In this document: positions 9,294 to 17,754 of the stretch, piece after piece
How positions within the stretch are numbered: the first letter of the stretch is position 1
Layout of the letters: every line of letters begins with the position of its first letter
Source of the DNA: Planctomycetota bacterium
Lineage (GTDB): Bacteria; Planctomycetota; UBA1135; GCA-002686595
Assembly: GCA_016220035.1 (NCBI GenBank)
Contig: JACRIO010000154.1
Span: 1 to 36,634, forward strand
Length of the DNA stretch: 36,634 nucleotides
Direction: 5' to 3'
Notes under the pieces: generated by a model
What the model saw: the letters and a program-made list of their open reading frames with translations, nothing else
Databases searched by the model: none
What the model was told of the DNA's origin: nothing
Position numbers and translations under genes: made by a program

Positions 9294-10172
9294 ATGAGGA
9301 AGCAAGGCGGCGGTCTCGCGTGGGCGCTCGTCGGGCCGACGCTGCTCCTGCTCGTCGCGTTCAACGTCTTCCCGCTCCTCTGGAACGTCCTCCTGTCGTT
9401 CACGAACGCGGAGCTCGTCGGCGAGGGCGCGCGCTCGGTGGGCGGCGCGAACTACGCGCGCATCTTCGACGACCCCTTGTTCGCGGCCGCGCTGCGGCGC
9501 ACGGCGCTCTTCGTGTTCGTCGCGGTGGCGCTGGAGCTCGTGATCGGCTTCGTGCTCGCGCTCGCGTTGAAGCGCGACTTCAAGGGCAAGCCGGTCGTGC
9601 TCACGACGCTGCTCGTGCCGATGATGTTGTCGCCGGCGGTGATGGGGCTCTACTGGAGCCTGATCCTCAACGGCAACTACGGGTTGCTCAATCAAGTGCT
9701 CGGCGCACTCGGCTTCGGCCAGCCGCAGTGGCTCACCGATCGCGACCTGAAGTTCTGGTCGATCCTCCTGATCGACGTGTGGACATGGACGCCGTTCATG
9801 ATGCTCATCGCGCTCGCGGGGCTCGCGTCGATCCCGCAGAGCCTCTACGAAGCGGCGGCGATCGACCGCGCGAGCACTTGGACGACGTTTCGACGCATCA
9901 CGTTGCCCATGTGCGCGCCGCTGCTCGGGCTCGCGGTGCTCTTCCGCGCGACGGATGCGCTCAAGCAGTTCGACCTGGTCATGGCGATCACCGGGCCGAA
10001 CGACGGCGGCACGCAGACCTTGTCCGCGCTGCTCTACCAGGTCGTGTTCCGTGACGGGAAGGTCGGGCTCGGCAGCGCCTACGCGATCCTCGTGCTCGTC
10101 GTCGTAATGGCGCTCGCGACGGTGTTCACGCGCTATGTCGAGCGCATGCGTGGTGCGGAGGCCTCGGCGTGA
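9294..10172 (+). CDS. ABC transporter permease (MalF/UgpA-like)
   Basis: MRKQGGGLAWALVGPTLLLLVAFNVFPLLWNVLLSF...SLYEAAAIDRASTWTTFRRITLPMCAPLL (EAA loop). Confidence 0.92.
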   Translation: MRKQGGGLAWALVGPTLLLLVAFNVFPLLWNVLLSFTNAELVGEGARSVGGANYARIFDDPLFAAALRRTALFVFVAVALELVIGFVLALALKRDFKGKPVVLTTLLVPMMLSPAVMGLYWSLILNGNYGLLNQVLGALGFGQPQWLTDRDLKFWSILLIDVWTWTPFMMLIALAGLASIPQSLYEAAAIDRASTWTTFRRITLPMCAPLLGLAVLFRATDALKQFDLVMAITGPNDGGTQTLSALLYQVVFRDGKVGLGSAYAILVLVVVMALATVFTRYVERMRGAEASA

Positions 10173-11032
10173 AGGTCGTGCGTGTCCTCGTGCTCGTCGT
10201 CGGCTTCTGCTGCGCGGCGGTGCCGCTCGCGTGGATGGCGCTGTCGTCGATCAAGGACCGCGCGGACACCATCCACGCGCATCCCAAGGTGCTGCCCGTG
10301 CCCGGCACGCCCGCGGGCGACGACTCGATCGCCTTCGCGCCGACGCTGTCGTCGTGGGCCGAGCTCGCCGAAGTGCACGCGGGGGCGCAGGCGAGCTTCT
10401 GGAGTCACCTCGGGAACAGCGTGATCATCGGGATCCTCTCGACGTTGTGCTCCGTCGCGCTAGGGACGGCGTGCGCGTACGGCTTCAGCCGCTTTCGCGT
10501 ACCCGGTGCCTCGGACTGGCTCTTCTTCGTGCTCTCGACGCGCTTCATGCCGCCGCTCGCGGTCGTCGTCCCCGTGCTGCTCATGTACCGCGAGCTCGAT
10601 CTCCAAGGCACGCACCTCGGGCTCGTCCTGCTCTACACCGTCTTCAACCTGTCGCTCTCGGTGTGGTTGATGAAGGGCTTCCTCGACGAGATCCCGCGTG
10701 CGTTCGAGGAAGCGGCGCTCGTCGACGGCTACACACGCATGCAGGCGTTCGTGCGCGTCGTGCTGCCCGAAGCGCGCACGGGCATGGCGGTGACGGCCGT
10801 GTTCTGCCTCATCTCGGCGTGGAACGAGTACGGCTTCGCGATGACGCTCAACAGCTCGGACGCGGTGACGGTGCCCGCCTACTTCGCCGGGCTCGCTGGC
10901 AACATCGAGGGCATGCCCTGGCCGCAGGTCGCCGCGGGCGCCCTCGTGTTCGTCGCGCCGATCGTGGTGTTCACGGTGCTCGTGCGGAGGCACCTCCTGC
11001 GCGGGATGACGTTCGGGACGATCAAGCAATGA
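10169..11032 (+). CDS. ABC transporter permease (MalG/UgpE-like)
   Basis: MKVVRVLVLVVGFCCAAVPLAWMALSSIK...EEAALVDGYTRMQAFVRVVLPEARTGMAVTAVFCLISAWNEYGFA (EAA loop). Confidence 0.92.
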   Translation: MKVVRVLVLVVGFCCAAVPLAWMALSSIKDRADTIHAHPKVLPVPGTPAGDDSIAFAPTLSSWAELAEVHAGAQASFWSHLGNSVIIGILSTLCSVALGTACAYGFSRFRVPGASDWLFFVLSTRFMPPLAVVVPVLLMYRELDLQGTHLGLVLLYTVFNLSLSVWLMKGFLDEIPRAFEEAALVDGYTRMQAFVRVVLPEARTGMAVTAVFCLISAWNEYGFAMTLNSSDAVTVPAYFAGLAGNIEGMPWPQVAAGALVFVAPIVVFTVLVRRHLLRGMTFGTIKQ

Positions 11033-11196
11033 AGGCCGCGATCCTGGAACGCGCGGCGCTCGTGGGGATGGGGCTCGGGGTCGCGCTCATGCTGCAGCCT
11101 TGGTGGAGCGGCGGCTTGCGCGCGGGCTTCTTCGCGACGCTCGCGTGCACGCTGCTCCAGATCGTGAGCTCGCACCTCCCGAAGGAGCGCGCGTGA
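11029..11196 (+). CDS. Small (55 aa) predicted membrane protein in ABC transporter operon
   Basis: ATGA overlap with upstream permease and GTGA overlap with downstream ATPase; MKAAILERAALVGMGLGVALMLQPWWSGGLRAGFFATLACTLLQIVSSHLPKERA, two hydrophobic segments. Confidence 0.7.
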   Translation: MKAAILERAALVGMGLGVALMLQPWWSGGLRAGFFATLACTLLQIVSSHLPKERA

Positions 11197-12248
11197 GCTT
11201 CCTCGTCCTCGAGCGGCTCGACAAGACGTGGCCCGACGGCACGCGCGCCGTGAGGTCCGTCGACCTCGCGATCGAGCCCGGCGAGTTCGTCGTGCTGCTC
11301 GGCCCTTCGGGCTGCGGAAAGACGACGACACTGCGCATGATCGCCGGGCTCGAAGAGCCGACGAGCGGGCGCGTGCTCCTGGGCGGCCAGGACGTCACGC
11401 GCCGCTCGCCCGCCGAGCGCGACATCGGCTTCGTGTTCCAGTTCTACGCGCTCTACCCGCACATGACGGTCGCGGAGAACATCGCGTTCCCGCTCGAATG
11501 CGCGCGCGTCCCGCGCGCGGAACGCGCTGTGGCCGTCGCGCGCGTCGCAGACAGGCTCGACCTCGCGCGCCTGCTCGGCAAGAAGCCGCGTGAGCTCTCG
11601 GGCGGCGACCAGCAACGCGTCGGCCTCGCGCGCGCGCTCGTGCGCAAGCCGTCCGTGTGGCTGATGGACGAACCGCTCGGTGCGCTCGACGGCGCCGAAC
11701 GTCTCTCCATGTGCGAGTTCCTCCGCGAACAACAGCAGGAGCACCGCGTCCCGACCGTCTACGTCACGCACGACCAAGAGGAAGCGATGCGCCTCGCCGA
11801 CCGCGTCGTCGTGATGAACGAAGGCGACGTCCTCCAAACCGCGCCGCCCGCGGAGGTCTACTCCGACCCCGCGACGCTTTTCGTCGCGCGCTTCGTCGGC
11901 AGCCCGGGGATGAACCTCCTCGACGATACGGAGTCAGGTGACTTTGTCCCCGATTCGCCCCGGTCGGCAACCGGCCGGGACGAATCTGGGAAAAAGTCAC
12001 CTGACTCCGTATGCGGCGTCCGACCGGAGTTCGTGCGCTTCGAGCCGTCTAGCGCCCTGCGGGGTCGCGTCGTGGTCGATGCGTTCCACGGCGCGTGTCG
12101 GTACGTGCACGTCGAGACGCCGATCGGGCGCGTGGTCGTGCGGCGTGGAGCGCACGAGCGCGTCGAGGTGGGCGCGGAGGTCGGACTCGCGTTCGATCCG
12201 CGCGGCGTGCGGTGGTTCGATCGCGCGAGCGGACGGAGGCTGGCGTGA
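11193..12248 (+). CDS. ABC transporter ATP-binding protein (MalK/UgpC-like), carrying an internal 87-nt palindrome
   Basis: GTG start; GPSGCGKTTTLRMIAGLEEPTSG, LSGGDQQRVGLARALVRKPSVWLMDEPLGALD, YVTHDQEEAMRLADR, GVRPEFVRFE. Confidence 0.93.
   Translation: MSFLVLERLDKTWPDGTRAVRSVDLAIEPGEFVVLLGPSGCGKTTTLRMIAGLEEPTSGRVLLGGQDVTRRSPAERDIGFVFQFYALYPHMTVAENIAFPLECARVPRAERAVAVARVADRLDLARLLGKKPRELSGGDQQRVGLARALVRKPSVWLMDEPLGALDGAERLSMCEFLREQQQEHRVPTVYVTHDQEEAMRLADRVVVMNEGDVLQTAPPAEVYSDPATLFVARFVGSPGMNLLDDTESGDFVPDSPRSATGRDESGKKSPDSVCGVRPEFVRFEPSSALRGRVVVDAFHGACRYVHVETPIGRVVVRRGAHERVEVGAEVGLAFDPRGVRWFDRASGRRLA
11926..12012. repeat. 87-nt near-perfect palindrome (42-nt arms, 3-nt loop) inside ABC ATPase CDS
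   Basis: atacggagtcaggtgacttt (11926-11945) pairs perfectly with aaagtcacctgactccgtat (11993-12012); inner stem pairs with 3 mismatches and one G.T wobble around loop caa (11968-11970). Confidence 0.95.
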
Positions 12249-13291
12249 CGGAGCGCGCCCTCGAGCTCGCGGGCGTGTCGAAGCGCTTCGGGAGCGTCGA
12301 AGCACTCGTGGGCGTCGACCTCGCGCTCGATGCAGGGGAGTTCCTCGTCGTGCTCGGACCGACGGGCGCGGGGAAGACCACGCTGCTGCGCACGATCGCG
12401 GGCCTCGAGGTGCCCGACGCGGGGAACGTGCGGCTCTTCGGCCGCGACGCGGAACTGATCGCACCCGCGCAGCGCGACGTCGCGCTCGTGTTCCAGAACT
12501 TCTCGCTCTACCCGAGTTCCACCGTGCGCGAGAACCTGGCTTTCCCGCTGCGCGCGCCGTCACGCCGGCTCTCCGCCGCGGAGATCGACGAGCGGGTGCA
12601 GTGGGCCGCGCGCCTCCTCCACGTCGAGCGCCTGCTCGATCGACCCGCGAAGAAACTCTCCGGCGGCGAGATGCAGCGCGTCGCGATCGGCCGCGCGATC
12701 GTGCGCAAGCCCAAGCTCTTCTTGATGGACGAGCCGCTGAACAACCTCGACGCGAAGCTGCGCGAGGAGCTGCGCGTCGAGCTGCGCGAGCTCGCGCGGG
12801 AGCTGCGCACGCCCGTCGTCTGGGTCACGCACGACCAGGCGGAGGCGCTGACGATGGCCGATCGCGTCGCGCTCTTCGTCGCGGGCCGCGTCGTGCAGAC
12901 CGGCACGCCGGAGGCCGTCTATGCGCGGCCCGTGTCGCCGCTCGCGGCGCGGCTTCTCGGCACGCCGCCGATGAACGTGATCGCGGTGCGACGCGTGGAC
13001 GGTGCATGGACCACGGACGCCGGTCACGCGCTCGCGCGCGCCGCGAGCGTTGCGCCCGAGCGTGCGACCCTCGGCATCCGACCTGAACACGTGCGCCTCG
13101 AAGGCGGCGCGGCCGAGGCCGTCGTGCTCGTCGTCGAGGACTGGGGCCCCGAACGCGTGCTCCTCGCACGCCTCGGCACGCTCGAGCTGCACGTGCTCGC
13201 TCCGCGCGATTGCGCGCTGCGCGCCGGCGACCGCTTCCGCCCCGCGCTCGACGAGCGCCGCATCGTGCTCTGGGACCCCGCTCCCCGATGA
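12245..13291 (+). CDS. ABC transporter ATP-binding protein (second, MalK-like)
   Basis: GTG start overlapping upstream stop; GPTGAGKTTLLRTIAGLEVPDAG, LSGGEMQRVAIGRAIVRKPKLFLMDEPLNNLD, WVTHDQAEALTMADR, GIRPEHVRLE. Confidence 0.93.
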   Translation: MTERALELAGVSKRFGSVEALVGVDLALDAGEFLVVLGPTGAGKTTLLRTIAGLEVPDAGNVRLFGRDAELIAPAQRDVALVFQNFSLYPSSTVRENLAFPLRAPSRRLSAAEIDERVQWAARLLHVERLLDRPAKKLSGGEMQRVAIGRAIVRKPKLFLMDEPLNNLDAKLREELRVELRELARELRTPVVWVTHDQAEALTMADRVALFVAGRVVQTGTPEAVYARPVSPLAARLLGTPPMNVIAVRRVDGAWTTDAGHALARAASVAPERATLGIRPEHVRLEGGAAEAVVLVVEDWGPERVLLARLGTLELHVLAPRDCALRAGDRFRPALDERRIVLWDPAPR

Positions 13292-13296
13292 AAGTC

Positions 13297-13334
13297 GCGC
13301 GCGGAGCGCGGCCGACCCGCCTCGCTCCGCGCGC
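13297..13334. terminator. GC-rich hairpin between convergent genes (candidate terminator)
   Basis: gcgcgcggagc (13297-13307) ... gctccgcgcgc (13324-13334), 11-bp arms; no strong T-tract. Confidence 0.5.
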
Positions 13335-13402
13335 TCTCGGCCCGCACTCTCTTTCGAGCCGAGGCCCGGTCGTCGATCAGGATTCGACGCCCATGCTGTC
13401 GC

Positions 13403-14662
13403 TCACGGCGCCCAGATCAGTCGAATGGCGTTCGTGTAGTTGTAGGTCGCCGGCGTGCAGAAGCTCGCCGCGTTGCGATACCAGCCTTGGTAGTAACGCG
13501 TCCCTCCGGCCGCCGGAATCGCGCCGCGGACGCTCAAGTCGATGTCGTGGCCCGTCTGGGGATAGGTGGCGACGCCCCCGTTCGCGGCGCGCGTCGCGAT
13601 GCGGATGATCGTGCCGCCGACGCAGATCAATCCGTCCCCGCTCATCAAGGGGCCTGACTCCGTCATCCCCGTGCCCTGGAAGAAGAGCACCGAGGTCGTT
13701 GCCGGCACGTCCTGGGCTTGGAGCACGGTGGTGTCGGAGGAGACGTACGGAGCGTTCGTGCTCACCAGGCGGCCGCCGTTCGCGTTCACGGAGCTCGCGC
13801 ATCCGTGTCCCGGCGCGCCGGTATTCCCGCACGGACAGGGGAAGAACGAATCCGCGCCGTCGCACATGGTGAGCGCGTGGTCGCGCTGCAGCACGACGAT
13901 CGCATCCGCGCCTGCTCCGAAGCCCGTGGCAACGTAGAGTCGGTCGCCGCGCGCGTCGAAGTCGAGCCCGCCGTTCAGGCTGTGCAGCCCGATCAGGAAC
14001 GGCGTGAGATCGGTGGTCGAGCGAATCGCGCCGGTCGTCGTGTCGAGTTCGAGGAGGAAGTCCCGATCCCGCTCGAGGACGTAACACGCGCCCGAGTGCG
14101 GATCGAAGGTGAGGCCGGTCATGAGCGACGTGGAACCGAGGATCGGCACGGTCGCGAGGACGACGCCGGTGTTCGGGTTCAGGCGGTGGAGCGTGCTCAC
14201 CGCTCCGTTGTAGGCGACGATCCAGAGGTTGCCCGCGTTGTCGTAGTCCGCGCCCGTCGCGTTGTTCGCTCCGGGGTACTCGGCGATGAACGTGCCCGTC
14301 TCCGAGACGAGCCCCGCCTCGGATTCGTTGATCATGCTGAAGAGCGAAATCCGCGCGAGCGGCGTCGTCGTGTCGATGGCCATCGCTTCCGGGCCGCCAT
14401 CGAGGCCGGGGATCGCGTTCGATCCGAATTGCGAGAGCAAGGCGCCGGTCGTTCGATCGACTTCGAACACGAGGCCGGGCGAGGCGGCGTCCACGATCCA
14501 CAGGCGCGCTCCGTTCGCCTGGAACGCGAGGTCGCCGATGCTCGAGAGGTTCAACGCGCTGATGTCGAGCGTGGTCTCGAGCGAAAGCCTCAGACTTTCG
14601 GCGCCGGCGGTGGCCGCGGAAGCGAGGAAGAACAGGGGGAGGAGTGCGTTTCGTCGTTGCAT
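13403..14662 (-). CDS. Secreted beta-propeller-like protein with shared C-terminal domain (tandem paralog 1)
   Basis: ATG at 14662, MQRRNALLPLFFLASAATAGAESLRLSLETTLDISALNLSSIGDLAFQANGARLWIVD...CDGADSFFPCPCGNTGAPGHGCASS...RYYQGWYRNAASFCTPATYNYTNAIRLIWAP. Confidence 0.9.
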   Translation of the reverse strand: MQRRNALLPLFFLASAATAGAESLRLSLETTLDISALNLSSIGDLAFQANGARLWIVDAASPGLVFEVDRTTGALLSQFGSNAIPGLDGGPEAMAIDTTTPLARISLFSMINESEAGLVSETGTFIAEYPGANNATGADYDNAGNLWIVAYNGAVSTLHRLNPNTGVVLATVPILGSTSLMTGLTFDPHSGACYVLERDRDFLLELDTTTGAIRSTTDLTPFLIGLHSLNGGLDFDARGDRLYVATGFGAGADAIVVLQRDHALTMCDGADSFFPCPCGNTGAPGHGCASSVNANGGRLVSTNAPYVSSDTTVLQAQDVPATTSVLFFQGTGMTESGPLMSGDGLICVGGTIIRIATRAANGGVATYPQTGHDIDLSVRGAIPAAGGTRYYQGWYRNAASFCTPATYNYTNAIRLIWAP

Positions 14663-14839
14663 GGGGATCTCGTGCGTGGGCAAGGAGTGCGGAAGGAGCT
14701 CGCGCTCCCGATCCATCTCGTTCGTTCCAGCGGGGCGCTCCTGCCGGAACGCCTTCCGGAGCGTGTGTCCGCGGGGTTCGCCGTCTTTCAGCGCAATCGC
14801 GTTCCTTTCGCCGATCCCGCGTTCGTCCGAACGCAGGTC

Positions 14840-14878
14840 GCGCGCGGAACAGGGCGCTCGTTTCCCTGCTCCGCGCGC
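14840..14878. terminator. GC-rich hairpin between tandem paralogs 1 and 2 (candidate terminator)
   Basis: gcgcgcggaacaggg (14840-14854) ... ccctgctccgcgcgc (14864-14878), 14 of 15 pairs. Confidence 0.5.
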
Positions 14879-14946
14879 TCTCGGCCCGCACTCTCTTTCG
14901 AGCCGCGGCCCGGGCGTCGATCAGGATCCGACGCCCAGTCTGTCGC

Positions 14947-16206
14947 TCACGGCGCCCAGATCAGTCGAATGGCGTTCGTGTAGTTGTAGGTCGCCGGCGT
15001 GCAGAAGTTGGCCGCGTTGCGATACCAGCCTTGGTAGTAGCGCGTCCCTCCGGCCGCCGGAATCGCGCCGCGGACGCTCAAGTCGAGCTCGTGGCTGTTC
15101 TGCGGATAGGTGGCGATGCCCCCGCTCGCAGCCCGTGTCGCGATGCGAATGATCGTCCCGCCCGTGCAGATCAACCCGTCCCCGCTCACCAGGTGGTTCG
15201 GCACCGTGGTCGCCGTCCCCTGGAAGAAGAGCACCGAAGTCGTGGCCGGGACGCCCTGAGCCTGGAGCACGGTGTTGTCCGAGGAGACGAAGGGCGCGTT
15301 CATGCTCACTAGGCGCGCGCCGTTCGGGTTCTGAGAGTTCGCGCACCCCTGGTCCGGCAACCCGATGTTCCCGCAAGGACACGGAAAGAGCGGATGCGTG
15401 CCGTCGCACATGGGGAGCGCGTAGTCGCGGTGCAGCACGACGATCGTATCCGAGGCCGTCGCCCCCCCGGTCGCCAGGTAGAGGCGGTCGCCGCGGGCGT
15501 CGAAGTCGAACCCGCCGTTCACGCTGTTCAACGCAGTCACGAACTGCGAGATGTCGGTGGTCGAGTTGATCGTGCCGGTCGTCGTGTCGATCTCGAGGAG
15601 GAAGTTTCGATCCCGCTCGAGGACGTAACCCGCACCCGAATGCGGATCGAACGCGAGGTCCGTCATGCTCGACGTCGATCCGACGATAGGAACGGTCGCG
15701 AGGACGACGCCAGTGTTCGGGTTCAGCCGGTGGAGCGAGCTCGACACGCCGTCGTAGGACACGATCCAGAGGTTGCCGGCGGTGTCGTAGTCCGCGCCGG
15801 TCGCATTGTTCGCCCCGGGGTACTCGGCGATGAAGGTGCCTGTTTCGGTGACGAGCCCCGCCTCGGATTGATTGATCATGCTGAAGAGCGAAATCCGCGC
15901 GAGCGGCGTCGTCGTGTCGATGGCCATCGCTTCCGGACCGAAATTGAGGCCGGGGATCGCGTTCGACCCGAATTGCGTGAGCAAGGCGCCGGTCGTTCGA
16001 TCGACTTCGAACACGAGGCCGGGCGCGGCTCCGTCCACGACCCACAGGCGCGCTCCGTTCGCCTGGAATGCGAGGTCGCCGATGCTCGCGAGGCTCAGCG
16101 TGCTGATGTCGAGGGTGGACTCGATGGAGAGCCGCAGGCTCTCGGCGCTGGCCGTGGCTGCAAAGGCGAGGAAGAACAGGGGGAGGAGTGCGTGTCGTCG
16201 TTGCAT
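14947..16206 (-). CDS. Secreted beta-propeller-like protein with shared C-terminal domain (tandem paralog 2)
   Basis: ATG at 16206, MQRRHALLPLFFLAFAATASAESLRLSIESTLDISTLSLASIGDLAFQANGARLWVVD...CDGTHPLFPCPCGNIGLPDQGCANS...RYYQGWYRNAANFCTPATYNYTNAIRLIWAP. Confidence 0.9.
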   Translation of the reverse strand: MQRRHALLPLFFLAFAATASAESLRLSIESTLDISTLSLASIGDLAFQANGARLWVVDGAAPGLVFEVDRTTGALLTQFGSNAIPGLNFGPEAMAIDTTTPLARISLFSMINQSEAGLVTETGTFIAEYPGANNATGADYDTAGNLWIVSYDGVSSSLHRLNPNTGVVLATVPIVGSTSSMTDLAFDPHSGAGYVLERDRNFLLEIDTTTGTINSTTDISQFVTALNSVNGGFDFDARGDRLYLATGGATASDTIVVLHRDYALPMCDGTHPLFPCPCGNIGLPDQGCANSQNPNGARLVSMNAPFVSSDNTVLQAQGVPATTSVLFFQGTATTVPNHLVSGDGLICTGGTIIRIATRAASGGIATYPQNSHELDLSVRGAIPAAGGTRYYQGWYRNAANFCTPATYNYTNAIRLIWAP

Positions 16207-16383
16207 GGGGATCTCGTGCTTGGGCAAGGAGTCGGGAAGGAGCTCGCGCTCCCGATCCATCTCGTTCGTTCCAGTGGGGCGCTCCTGCCGGAACGCCCTC
16301 CGGAACGTGTGTCCGCGCGGCTCGCGGTCTTTCAGCGCAACCGTGTTCCTTCTGCCGATCCCGTGCTCGTCCGAACGCAAGTC

Positions 16384-16422
16384 GCGCGCGGAGCAGGGCA
16401 CTCTCCTCCCTGCTCCGCGCGC
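16384..16422. terminator. GC-rich hairpin between tandem paralogs 2 and 3 (candidate terminator)
   Basis: gcgcgcggagcaggg (16384-16398) ... ccctgctccgcgcgc (16408-16422), perfect 15-bp arms. Confidence 0.55.
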
Positions 16423-16488
16423 TCTCCGTCCGTGGACCTGGACCTTCGGCGCCGAGGCGCGGTCAGGATCCGCGCTCCGACCGCAGGG

Positions 16489-17754
16489 TCACGGAGTCCA
16501 TCGCACTTGAATCGCGTTGGTGAAGTTGAAGGTCGCGCTCGTGCAGAAGTTGGACGCGTTGCGGTACCAGCCCTGGTAGTAGCGCGTGCCGCCGCCCGCC
16601 GGGATCGCGCCGCGCACGTGCAGCGCGGGATCCGCGGGACCGGGGTAGGTCGCGACGCCGCCGCTCGCGATCTTCGTCCCCAGGCGGATGATCGAGCCCG
16701 AGACGCAGATCAAGCCGTCGCCGAGCACCGTCGGTCCCGTCGCCGTGGGCGTCGTCCCTTGGAAGAAGAGCACGGGCGCCGTGACGGGAATGCCGAGCGC
16801 GCGCACCACGAGCGTGTCGTCGGCGATGTCCGGCACGCCCACGGAGTGCATCACGGCCCCGTTCGGATTGACCGAGCTCGCGCAGCCGGCCCCCGGCGCG
16901 CCGGGATTGCCGCACGGGCAGGGGAAGAGCGGGTCCGTGCCGTCGCAGATGCTGGTCTCGAAGTCGCGTTGGAGCCTGATGATGGTGTTCGCCGCGGCGC
17001 CGGTGCCGGTGCCGACGTACAGGAACTCGCCGTGCGTGTCGAACGCGATGCCGCCGGCGAGGGTATTGCCCTGGATGAGGTAGGGCGCGAGGCTCGTGGT
17101 GGACAGTCGCAATCCCGTCGCGAGGTCGATCTCGACGAGGTTGTTCGTGGCCTCCTCGAGCATGTAGCACGCGCCCGTGTTCGGGTCGAAGTCGACGTCG
17201 ACCATCCGCGACGTCGTTCCCAGGATCTGCACGGTGGTGAGGATCGCACCTGTGACGGAGTTCATGCGGTGCAGGGACGCGCCGCCGCCGAGCGTCGTGC
17301 CCGCGACGATCCACAAGGTCCCGGCGAAGAAGGTCGCGCCGGTCGCGCCGTTCGATGTGCCGTAGTTGTTCAGGAGCGCGCCGCTTTGGGTCACGCGGCC
17401 GCCCTCGGATTCCCCGAGCGAGCTCAGGACGATCAGGGCGCCCGCCGACACCGCTGAGAGGACGGCGAGTGCATCGGGCCCCTCGCTCAGACCGGCGATC
17501 GCGGACGGCGACAACTGCCCGAGCACCGCGCCGGTCAGCGGGTTGATCCGGTAGACCTGACCGCTGTGCGCTCCGTCGCTGATCCACAACTTCTCCGCGT
17601 CGGGCTCGTAGGCAAGATCGCCGATGGACGTGAGGTTGGCCGCGGAGATGTCGAGCGTGCTCCACGCGGCGACATGCAGTTGGTCGGCCGCGGCCGATCC
17701 CGCGACGAGGAGGAGGGCAGCGCCGCCGGCGCGGATCGAAGGGCGTAGGTTCAT
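16489..17754 (-). CDS. Secreted beta-propeller-like protein with shared C-terminal domain (diverged paralog 3)
   Basis: MNLRPSIRAGGAALLLVAGSAAADQLHVAAWSTLDISAANLTSIGDLAYEPDAEKLWISD...CDGTDPLFPCPCGNPGAPGAGCASS...RYYQGWYRNASNFCTSATFNFTNAIQVRWTP. Confidence 0.9.
   Translation of the reverse strand: MNLRPSIRAGGAALLLVAGSAAADQLHVAAWSTLDISAANLTSIGDLAYEPDAEKLWISDGAHSGQVYRINPLTGAVLGQLSPSAIAGLSEGPDALAVLSAVSAGALIVLSSLGESEGGRVTQSGALLNNYGTSNGATGATFFAGTLWIVAGTTLGGGASLHRMNSVTGAILTTVQILGTTSRMVDVDFDPNTGACYMLEEATNNLVEIDLATGLRLSTTSLAPYLIQGNTLAGGIAFDTHGEFLYVGTGTGAAANTIIRLQRDFETSICDGTDPLFPCPCGNPGAPGAGCASSVNPNGAVMHSVGVPDIADDTLVVRALGIPVTAPVLFFQGTTPTATGPTVLGDGLICVSGSIIRLGTKIASGGVATYPGPADPALHVRGAIPAGGGTRYYQGWYRNASNFCTSATFNFTNAIQVRWTP

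Noticed and set aside
6165-9695. 1176-aa minus-strand ORF opposite the kinase gene
   Set aside because: Arg/Glu/Leu-rich low-complexity translation typical of an antisense shadow ORF in high-GC DNA; the plus strand encodes a clear kinase/TPR protein.
15394-17457. 687-aa plus-strand ORF antisense to tandem paralogs 2 and 3
   Set aside because: Shadow ORF; the repetitive translation mirrors the duplicated genes on the minus strand.
13403-17754. Possible CRISPR-like or direct-repeat array from the repeated segments
   Set aside because: Repeats are whole-gene duplications at 1544-bp spacing, not short repeat-spacer units.
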